DNA of 14,539 bases. It comes from Bacteroidota bacterium. GTDB taxonomy: Bacteria; Bacteroidota; Bacteroidia; Bacteroidales; Prolixibacteraceae. The stretch is taken from positions 1-14,539 of the forward strand of contig JAEYNZ010000002.1 in NCBI GenBank assembly GCA_023412195.1, read 5' to 3'. A program made the position numbers and the translations under genes. The notes beneath the pieces were generated by a model that searched no databases, was not told the origin of the DNA, and saw only the letters and a list, made by a program, of their open reading frames with translations. Each line of letters starts with the position of its first letter. The first letter of the stretch is position 1. Shown in pieces: positions 6,652-12,227 of the stretch.

Positions 6652-7329
6652 ATGAGCAGGTTTTCACATATTGTATTTGATCTGGACGGTACACTCACTG
6701 ATCCGCGGCAGGGTATAGGCCATTCAATCGGTTATGCCCTTGAGAAAATGAACATCAACGGTTTCGATGGCAAAATACCGAAAGGTTTTATTGGCCCGCC
6801 CCTTCAGCTGGGGTTTAAACATTTTTTCAATATGGATGACCACCAGACACTGATTGCAGTGAAGTATTTCAGAGAGTATTACTCTACGCGCGGACTTTAC
6901 GAAAATGAACCCTATGAGGGTGTGGCAGTCATGCTGGAGGAGTTGCACCGGGCCGGGAAAAAACTGTATGTGGCCACTTCGAAGCTTGAAAAATTTGCGA
7001 TGGAAATCTGCAGCCATTTTGGCTTTATTCAATACATAACCCAATTAAAGGGTGCCGATTACCATGGAGAAAAACCCAAGGATGTGCTGATATCGGAGCT
7101 GTTGAATGAAAACGGCATATTGCCTTCAGGTGATGTGGTAATGGCCGGTGATACTGTTTTCGATATGGAAGGCGGAAAGGCCAATGGCATTATCACCCTT
7201 GCCGTAACCTGGGGGTTTGGAAGTGAGTCAGATCTTTTAAACACCAGGCCTGATTACATTGCCCGGAGCGTGAAGGAAATGCACAGGTTACTGCTGGGGG
7301 AATTTCCGTTGGATTTATCCGACGGTTGA
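6652..7329 (+). CDS. HAD-superfamily hydrolase, phosphoglycolate-phosphatase/nucleotidase-like
   Basis: A cytoplasmic phosphatase of 225 residues with all four HAD motifs. Motif I is FDLDGTLTD with nucleophile D10 and acid/base D12. Motif II is VATSK around T109-S110. Motif III is the Lys of GEKPKD (K141). Motif IV is GDTVFDMEGG with D167 and D171. The segment between motifs I and II (about residues 18-85) is the helical cap of subclass IA, as in Gph-type phosphatases and 5'-nucleotidases. The substrate cannot be decided: phosphoglycolate, pyrophosphate or a nucleotide are all possible for this group. It is a single-gene unit with its own promoter, divergent from metG, and followed by an inverted-repeat element. 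Confidence 0.9.
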   Translation: MSRFSHIVFDLDGTLTDPRQGIGHSIGYALEKMNINGFDGKIPKGFIGPPLQLGFKHFFNMDDHQTLIAVKYFREYYSTRGLYENEPYEGVAVMLEELHRAGKKLYVATSKLEKFAMEICSHFGFIQYITQLKGADYHGEKPKDVLISELLNENGILPSGDVVMAGDTVFDMEGGKANGIITLAVTWGFGSESDLLNTRPDYIARSVKEMHRLLLGEFPLDLSDG

Positions 7330-7348
7330 GGTGTGTGCGGGATTAACC

Positions 7349-7410
7349 GGCTTTAGCCACATTTCTTTTTTTGTCAAATGATTAAGGAGTGATAAAATGT
7401 GGCTAAAGCC
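7349..7410. repeat. Inverted repeat with 16-bp perfect arms (GGCTTTAGCCACATTT), 30-base loop
   Basis: The left arm at 7349-7364 is the exact reverse complement of the right arm at 7395-7410. Each arm contains GGCTTTAGCC or its complement, which is itself nearly palindromic. It starts 20 bases after the HAD stop and could act as a transcript end, but no T-run follows the right arm. It resembles REP-type dispersed palindromes. Confidence 0.75.
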
Positions 7411-7433
7411 CTGCTGCATTATGAGTTCAGTGT

Positions 7434-7453
7434 CCGTTGGCTGAAGCCAGCGG
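7434..7453. repeat. Small hairpin CCGTTGGCTGAAGCCAGCGG
   Basis: CCGTTGGC pairs with GCCAGCGG (one G-T pair) around a TGAA loop. The core GGCTgaAGCC parallels GGCTttAGCC in the inverted repeat 24 bases upstream, so the two are probably parts of one composite element. Confidence 0.55.
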
Positions 7454-7513
7454 CAATGCTATTTGTTCAACAGTTTAGTGACAGCAGTCAGTAAGATTCA
7501 GGCACGAAAAGTA

Positions 7514-7521
7514 TATTTTTG
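7514..7521 (+). promoter_or_regulatory. Bacteroidota -7 promoter element TATTTTTG for the hydrolase-LdcA-YraN cluster
   Basis: TATTTTTG fits TAnnTTTG and ends 29 bases before the ATG at 7551. The surrounding T-rich tract lowers the significance, and no -33 element was found. Confidence 0.4.
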
Positions 7522-7550
7522 CCGGATCTAAAAATCATAACAGCATTTTC

Positions 7551-8783
7551 ATGGTAAGATTCATTTTTGCTTTTACAATACTTGTATATACAGTCGCCGG
7601 TTGCACCACCGGTACTCCGGACGGCTCAAAACATTTGCAGTTGCTTAAATCCTGGCTTGAAGAGGATTCCGCTTCAGGCAGTACGTTATATGAACAATCT
7701 TTTGCCCATCAGCAGCTTTCGCAGGAGGAGGCCATGGAGGCAGCAGGGATGATTCATGAATACTTCAATCAGAAACTGAAATCTGAATATTCTGACCAGT
7801 GGAACGACAGCACATTGGTTATTGGCAGCAAGGAGCTGAAGTTTAAATATAAAAAATTTGGGGAAAAGCCTCCGGGTGGGTGGAGCCTCTATATTTCAAT
7901 GCATGGCGGCGGGGGAACAACACAGGAGATGAACGACAGGCAATGGCAAAACCAGATCGGACTTTACAAGCCAAAGGAAGGTATTTATATGGCTCCCCGT
8001 GCTCCGGATAATTCGTGGAACATGTGGCACCAGTATCATGTCGACAGCCTGTTTGGCCTTTTTATTCAGCTGGCAGATGTTTTTGAAGACATAAATACCA
8101 ACAGGGTTTACCTTACCGGGTATTCAGCCGGTGGCGACGGTACCTATCAGCTGGCACCACGCATGGCCGACCGTCTGGCGGCCGCAGCCATGATGGCAGG
8201 CCATCCAAATGATGCTTCCCCCGTCAGCCTAAGGAACCTGCCGTTTGCCCTGCACATGGGTGCCCTCGATGCGGCATACAGCAGGAACAAGATCGCTGCT
8301 GAATGGGGCACCATGCTGGATGAACTTCAGGAGAATGACCCTGAAGGATATGTTCATGATGTGCAGATTCATGAAGGCCTGGGCCACTGGATGGAACGAA
8401 GGGATACAGTTGCCATGGAATGGATGGCTCAGTTTGAACGTAATCCATACCCTGATAAGATTGTCTGGAACCAGAACGGCAAGGTACATTCCAGGTTTTA
8501 CTGGCTGGGGCTTCCGGAGGAAAACAACGAAAACAAGGCGGTTCTCGTTGTAACACGCAGCGGGCAAAATATTCATATAGAAAGGGCTGATCATGTACAG
8601 AAGCTTTTTATTTATCTGAATGATGAAATGGTTGATCTGAACAGGAAGGTCAGGGTCCATTATAACGGCTCGGTTATATTTGATGCCATATCTGAACGTA
8701 CCATTTCAACCATTTGGGAATCCCTGTCACGACGAAATGATCCGGAGCAGCTGTTTTATTCACAAATTGAGATATCTTTATAA
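7551..8783 (+). CDS. Lipoprotein alpha/beta hydrolase (PHB-depolymerase/esterase-like)
   Basis: The protein has 410 residues. The N-terminus is a lipoprotein signal with a textbook lipobox: hydrophobic FIFAFTILVYT, then VAGC with Cys18 as the lipidated residue. The catalytic core is a complete alpha/beta-hydrolase: HGGGG near residue 118 as oxyanion-hole loop, nucleophile S192 in GYSAGG, probable acid D240 in MGALDAAYS, and H279 in EGLGHWM. This arrangement resembles secreted PHB-depolymerase-type and feruloyl-type esterases and some prolyl-oligopeptidase relatives. After about residue 300 comes a beta-rich tail (NKAVLVVTRSGQNIHIE and onwards) that looks like an accessory sandwich domain. It is anchored on the periplasmic or outer face; the substrate is unknown. 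It is followed after 16 bases by the LD-carboxypeptidase gene, suggesting co-transcription. Confidence 0.85.
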   Translation: MVRFIFAFTILVYTVAGCTTGTPDGSKHLQLLKSWLEEDSASGSTLYEQSFAHQQLSQEEAMEAAGMIHEYFNQKLKSEYSDQWNDSTLVIGSKELKFKYKKFGEKPPGGWSLYISMHGGGGTTQEMNDRQWQNQIGLYKPKEGIYMAPRAPDNSWNMWHQYHVDSLFGLFIQLADVFEDINTNRVYLTGYSAGGDGTYQLAPRMADRLAAAAMMAGHPNDASPVSLRNLPFALHMGALDAAYSRNKIAAEWGTMLDELQENDPEGYVHDVQIHEGLGHWMERRDTVAMEWMAQFERNPYPDKIVWNQNGKVHSRFYWLGLPEENNENKAVLVVTRSGQNIHIERADHVQKLFIYLNDEMVDLNRKVRVHYNGSVIFDAISERTISTIWESLSRRNDPEQLFYSQIEISL

Positions 8784-8799
8784 GGAAATTCAATTCATC

Positions 8800-9720
8800 A
8801 TGATCATACCTGCCAGATTAAAACCGGGTGATAAAATCCGTATTGTGTCGCCTGCTGGAAAAGTGAAGGAGGAACATGTTCTTCCTGCCGCAGAATGGCT
8901 TCGCAGGCAGGGCTACCAGGTGGAACTGGGAAAGTATGTTTTTGAGGAATACTACCAGTTTGCAGGTACTGATCAGCAGCGGCTGGAGGATTTGCAGGAT
9001 GCTCTGGATGACCCGGAAGCAGGAGCTATCCTGTGTTCGCGGGGCGGATACGGCACCGTAAGGCTTCTCAGCAAATTGAATTACAGGCTTTTCAGGTTAA
9101 AACCCAAATGGATTATTGGTTTCAGCGACATATCCATTCTGCATGCATGCCTGAACAATCATGGAGTGGCAAGTATCCATGGGGTTATGCCAAGGTACTT
9201 TTTTAACAGCGAAGGATTGCCAAATGAAAGCCTTCATTCACTGATGCAGATGCTTTCGGGGCATGAGATCACCTATACCATACCGGCAGCAGAAGGCGAC
9301 CGGAAGGGCAGGGCCACCGGTGAACTGGCAGGTGGCAACCTTTCAATTATTTCCAGTATGCAGGGAACTCCCTGCGAAATTGTTACTGCAGGTAAAATTC
9401 TCTTTCTTGAAGATATCGACGAATTCCTGTATCATACCGACCGTATGATGCACCAGCTGAAGCTGGGCGGTAAACTTGAAAGCCTGGCAGGACTGGTTCT
9501 TGGAAATTTCACCGATATGAAAGACAATGAATCGCCATTCGGGAAGAATATCCATGAGATTATTGCAGAGGCCGTTGATGAATACAATTACCCGGTGTGC
9601 TTTGGTTTTCCGGCAGGGCATCATGAACTCAACCTGGCACTGGCTTTTGGCCTTCAGTGGGAACTTCAGGTTAGCGATAAGGAATCAGTGATGAGGCTGG
9701 TTCCAACAGAATACAGTTGA
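8800..9720 (+). CDS. LD-carboxypeptidase, S66 family
   Basis: The protein has 306 residues. The ATG at 8800 is preferred because the product then begins MIIPARLKPGDKIRIVSPAG, the usual S66 opening, and because an earlier in-frame start would overlap the preceding gene by about 100 bases. Family landmarks are CSRGGYGTVRLL, the nucleophile elbow GFSD with S109, the Glu of LFLEDIDEF (E204) and the His of GHHELNLAL (H274). This matches the Ser-Glu-His triad of Pseudomonas LdcA. Family members cut the bond between the third residue (usually meso-diaminopimelate) and D-Ala of murein tetrapeptides during cell-wall recycling. There is no signal peptide, so it is probably cytoplasmic. It sits between the lipoprotein hydrolase and yraN with gaps of 16 and 18 bases. 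Confidence 0.93.
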   Translation: MIIPARLKPGDKIRIVSPAGKVKEEHVLPAAEWLRRQGYQVELGKYVFEEYYQFAGTDQQRLEDLQDALDDPEAGAILCSRGGYGTVRLLSKLNYRLFRLKPKWIIGFSDISILHACLNNHGVASIHGVMPRYFFNSEGLPNESLHSLMQMLSGHEITYTIPAAEGDRKGRATGELAGGNLSIISSMQGTPCEIVTAGKILFLEDIDEFLYHTDRMMHQLKLGGKLESLAGLVLGNFTDMKDNESPFGKNIHEIIAEAVDEYNYPVCFGFPAGHHELNLALAFGLQWELQVSDKESVMRLVPTEYS

Positions 9721-9738
9721 ACTTCAAATAAATATTAA

Positions 9739-10110
9739 ATGACTGTATTACTTACCAGGCAGGAACTCGGGAAACTGGCAGAGGAACATGCAAGCAAGCA
9801 TCTGCAGAACCTGGGTTATAAAATTCTGGAAACAAACTGGCAATATGGACACCTTGAACTGGATATTGTGGCTCAGGATGGAAACGAGCTTGTAATTGTT
9901 GAAGTAAAATCACGCAACAGCATCAGGTATGGCCATCCTTCTGATGCGATTACGCCTGTCAAGATGAAGCGCATTATAGAGGCGGCAGATGCATACGTTC
10001 AGCTTAGGAATCTGAACCAGGAAACACGATTCGATATCATTACGGTCATCTTTTTCGGATTGGACTGGGAACTGGAGCATTTCAAGGATGCATTTTACCC
10101 TACACTTTAA
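9739..10110 (+). CDS. yraN: YraN family (UPF0102) endonuclease-fold protein
   Basis: The protein has 123 residues and is a full-length family member. The N-terminal helix carries RQELGKLAEEHASKHL. The core GHLELDIVAQDGNELVIVEVKSR holds the Asp and the Glu-x-Lys expected of a PD-(D/E)xK-like nuclease fold. The family is widespread, often next to rnhB or rsmI in other bacteria, and its role remains poorly defined. Here it is the last gene of a three-gene cluster behind the LD-carboxypeptidase. A small perfect hairpin AGAGAC-ACAA-GTCTCT at 10123-10138 lies just after the stop but lacks a T-run, so I do not call it a terminator. Confidence 0.92.
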   Translation: MTVLLTRQELGKLAEEHASKHLQNLGYKILETNWQYGHLELDIVAQDGNELVIVEVKSRNSIRYGHPSDAITPVKMKRIIEAADAYVQLRNLNQETRFDIITVIFFGLDWELEHFKDAFYPTL

Positions 10111-10225
10111 GTATCAGGATTTAGAGACACAAGTCTCTCAATAGATACAATTACAGCCCGGATAAAAATAATATTGGTTAAAAGACACATGATGTATAGA
10201 CACCTTGCCTAAAGGGCAGGCAGGC

Positions 10226-10335
10226 GAGTATCAAGCTTAAGACTGTTCTATATGAATAAAAATTGCTATTAAATAAATGAATTAAACTGCCTGAGAATCC
10301 TGTCTTGTGTCTTGATACTATAAATCTTGATACTC
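10226..10335. repeat. Inverted repeat GAGTATCAAG / CTTGATACTC, arms 90 bases apart
   Basis: The arms at 10226-10235 and 10326-10335 are exact reverse complements. An additional CTTGATACT lies at 10311-10319. AGACACAAG at 10125-10133 is likewise the complement of CTTGTGTCT at 10304-10312, so the region has several nested inverted word copies. Confidence 0.6.
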
Positions 10336-10344
10336 AAGACGCTC

Positions 10345-10364
10345 TTTGGCAGCATGCTGCCAAA
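10345..10364. repeat. 20-bp perfect palindrome TTTGGCAGCATGCTGCCAAA
   Basis: This sequence is fully self-complementary about GCATGC and is unrelated in sequence to the CCTGCC palindrome. It may be a protein-binding site or a REP-type element. No T-run follows. Confidence 0.7.
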
Positions 10365-10382
10365 CTTGCACTGTCCCAAAGT

Positions 10383-10395
10383 CCCCCTTAGGGGG
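10383..10395. repeat. CCCCC-TTA-GGGGG hairpin element, followed by a second GGGGG
   Basis: The core hairpin is at 10383-10395, with a further ATTTAGGGGG repeat to 10405. The sequence around it (AAGTCCCCCTTAGGGGG, ATTTAGGGGG) has the form of a dispersed intergenic repeat that I recall from Bacteroidota genomes. That recollection needs checking. Confidence 0.5.
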
Positions 10396-10477
10396 ATTTA
10401 GGGGGTCGTGTTTCAGCATCTGGTGTTTCATTTCTAATATTATTTTTCATAGGGCTATAATACTTTTTACTGAGGGA

Positions 10478-10516
10478 CTTGTGTCTAAACATCTTGTGTC
10501 TGATCATCTTTTGTCT
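10478..10516. repeat. 15-base tandem array of CTTGTGTCT words
   Basis: CTTGTGTCT at 10478 and 10493 and the variant CTTTTGTCT at 10508 are spaced exactly 15 bases apart, with a related copy at 10304-10312. The array lies about 40 bases upstream of the next gene. Confidence 0.6.
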
Positions 10517-10557
10517 TTCTTTATTATTTTTGAAGTATTATAATTTGCCCAGGTTTT

Positions 10558-10920
10558 ATGAATATTGAAGATCTCAGGGATTACTGCCTGTCGAAAAGGG
10601 GAGTGACAGAAGGGTTTCCCTTTAATGAAACTGCACTTGTTTTCAAGGTGGAGGGAAAAATGTTCTGCATGGCAGATCTGGAAGGACCTTTTCACATCAA
10701 CCTGAAGAATCATCCCTGGAAGAACCTGGAGCTGAGGGAGCAGTACAGCGCTGTCAGTCCCGGATACCACATGAACAAACAGCACTGGAACACCGTTGAA
10801 ATAGATGGATCCATTCCTGAACCAGTGCTCCGGCAACTCATTGATGAATCCTACAGGATAGTTGTTGAGAAACTTCCCCTTAAGAAGCAGAATGAACTTA
10901 ATAAAATGACTGATTTATGA
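10558..10920 (+). CDS. MmcQ/YjbR family protein
   Basis: A small cytoplasmic protein of 120 residues. Family features are the opening MNIEDLRDYCLSKRGVTEGFPF, the segment VFKVEGKMFCMADL, the NLK motif near residue 50 (FHINLKNHPW), and the histidine-containing HMNKQHWNTVEID before the C-terminal helices. YjbR of E. coli has a CyaY-like fold proposed to bind DNA; the biological role of the family is not established. It starts the second plus-strand operon, and its last four bases (ATGA) overlap the start of the C1 peptidase gene, so translation is likely coupled. Confidence 0.9.
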   Translation: MNIEDLRDYCLSKRGVTEGFPFNETALVFKVEGKMFCMADLEGPFHINLKNHPWKNLELREQYSAVSPGYHMNKQHWNTVEIDGSIPEPVLRQLIDESYRIVVEKLPLKKQNELNKMTDL

Positions 10921-11999
10921 TACGCAGATTTATAATCCTGGTTTTGTTTTTAAACATGCTTGCCATCCCTGTAATCGTACGGGGCGATGGGAGCAAATTC
11001 AAAATAGAGGCAATTGTTAAACATTTTCCGGTTCTCAATCAGGGGAGTACAGGTACCTGCTGGAGTTTTGCAACTACAAGTTTCCTCGAATCTGAAATAG
11101 TCAGAAAAGGTTATCCGGAAACTGATTTATCGGAAATGTTTTTTGTTTACCATGCCTGGATGAACAGAGTTAAAAAATATCTTCTTTATCACGGGAATAA
11201 TAACCTGGGGCAGGGAGGGCAGGCACATGACGTGATAGATGTTCTCAGGGTGCATGGAATGGTTCCTCAGAAAGATTATCCGGGATTGCTTGTTGACGGG
11301 AAATACAACCACCGGAATCTTGCAGCAGCGGTGAAGGCAGAATCAACCCGTTTGAATGGCAGCCGCAGCGGGTTCTCATCTGGTGACCTTGAAAATATGA
11401 AGAACATTCTGGACGAACATATGGGGAAACTCAGTTCAGGTGTTTTATCTGATGAGGGAATGGTTTCACCAGTAGATTTTCGTGATAAATTCCAGATCGA
11501 TCCGGATGATTATGTCGAACTGACATCCTTCAGTCACCATCCCTTCTATGAGCCATTTGTGCTGGAAATCCCCGATAACTGGTCGCATGCATCCTATTAC
11601 AATCTGCCCATTGATGAGCTGATGGAAGTTATGTTTCATGCCATTGAAAATGGATATACAATTTGTTGGGACGGCGATACCAGTGAAAAAACATTTAGTC
11701 ACAGAAATGGCCTTGCTGAACTGCCCAGAAAACAACGGGGGCAGGTTGATCAGGATCTGAGGCAGGAATCGTTTTACAACCGGAGCACAACCGACGACCA
11801 CCTGATGCATATCGTAGGTATTTCGGCCGATGATGAAGGACGCACCAGTTTCTATACAAAAAATTCCTGGGGTGATTCAAGTAATAACCTGGGTGGATAT
11901 CTGCACATGACCGAGGATTATGTACGTTTGAAAACGATTGCCATATTGGTTCACAAAGATTCGATACCAGCAGCAATCAGGGATAAATTAAAATTATAA
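10917..11999 (+). CDS. Secreted C1 peptidase, bleomycin hydrolase/aminopeptidase C-like
   Basis: The protein has 360 residues. The N-terminus (MIRRFIILVLFLNMLAIPVIV) is a Sec signal peptide, so the enzyme is exported. The papain-type catalytic set is complete: oxyanion Q42 and nucleophile C48 in NQGSTGTCWSFA, H295 in DDHLMHIVG, and N316 in TKNSWGD. The His sits in H-x-M as in the bleomycin hydrolase (C1B) group, and the Cys-to-His distance (247 residues) is much longer than in papain, also pointing to C1B. Known C1B enzymes are cytosolic hexameric aminopeptidases of about 450 residues, so a shorter exported form is a variant. It overlaps the MmcQ/YjbR gene by 4 bases and is followed 2 bases later by the S4 gene. 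It could trim peptides in the periplasm; the substrate is unknown. Confidence 0.88.
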   Translation: MIRRFIILVLFLNMLAIPVIVRGDGSKFKIEAIVKHFPVLNQGSTGTCWSFATTSFLESEIVRKGYPETDLSEMFFVYHAWMNRVKKYLLYHGNNNLGQGGQAHDVIDVLRVHGMVPQKDYPGLLVDGKYNHRNLAAAVKAESTRLNGSRSGFSSGDLENMKNILDEHMGKLSSGVLSDEGMVSPVDFRDKFQIDPDDYVELTSFSHHPFYEPFVLEIPDNWSHASYYNLPIDELMEVMFHAIENGYTICWDGDTSEKTFSHRNGLAELPRKQRGQVDQDLRQESFYNRSTTDDHLMHIVGISADDEGRTSFYTKNSWGDSSNNLGGYLHMTEDYVRLKTIAILVHKDSIPAAIRDKLKL

Positions 12000-12001
12000 C
12001 C

Positions 12002-12220
12002 ATGGAATTTATTCTGGAGGCAGAGTATATCGAGCTTGTAAAATTGTTGAAGATTCAGGGGCTTGCTGATACAGGCGGGCAGTCGAAACAAATGATCAGT
12101 GAAGGAATTGTGCTTGTAAACGGAGAACCCGAGCTTCGGAAACGTGCCAAAATAAGGCCCGGTGATGTGGTGGAAGCTTCAGGCTCTACGATTCACATCC
12201 TGTCAGCTTCCGCCACCTGA
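12002..12220 (+). CDS. YbcJ-type S4 RNA-binding protein
   Basis: A 72-residue protein that is essentially one S4 domain. It has the characteristic VKLLKIQGLADTGGQSK, MISEGIVLVNGEPELRKRAKI and RPGDVVEASG blocks, very like E. coli YbcJ in length and motif order. S4 domains bind structured RNA, often rRNA; the specific target of YbcJ-like proteins is not settled. The start at 12002 lies 2 bases after the peptidase stop, so the gene is part of the same transcript. It ends 7 bases from the convergent S41 protease gene. Confidence 0.9.
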   Translation: MEFILEAEYIELVKLLKIQGLADTGGQSKQMISEGIVLVNGEPELRKRAKIRPGDVVEASGSTIHILSASAT

Positions 12221-12227
12221 CCGGGTA

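Larger units (their letters stand above)
10111..10557. other. Repeat-rich non-coding spacer between yraN and the MmcQ operon
   Basis: No gene is credible in these 447 bases. They contain a hairpin at 10123-10138, a palindrome half-site at 10215-10224, a 10-bp inverted repeat (10226-10235 and 10326-10335), a perfect 20-bp palindrome (10345-10364), a C5/G5 hairpin with an extra G5 run (10383-10408), and a 15-base tandem array (10478-10516). A weak promoter-like TATAATTTG at 10539-10547 lies just before the next gene, but it has one base too many for TAnnTTTG. Confidence 0.7.

Noticed and set aside
8224..8660. Minus-strand frames of 110 and 143 codons opposite the lipoprotein hydrolase
   Set aside because: They are shadows of a well-supported coding sequence with intact catalytic motifs on the plus strand.
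10123..10138. Terminator for the yraN cluster
   Set aside because: The six-base stem is perfect but A/T-poor sequence follows with no T-run, so it is noted only as a hairpin.
10346..10543. 65-codon plus-strand frame before the MmcQ/YjbR gene
   Set aside because: It crosses the palindrome, the C5/G5 hairpin and the tandem array, with no recognisable protein features.
10504..10836. 110-codon minus-strand frame opposite the MmcQ/YjbR gene
   Set aside because: It is antisense to a conserved small gene that overlaps its operon partner by 4 bases; no independent support.
7551..12220. An antiphage or other novel defence system
   Set aside because: YraN has a nuclease-like fold and the C1 and S41 proteins are proteases, but all have good housekeeping explanations and no sensor, NTPase or effector grouping is visible.
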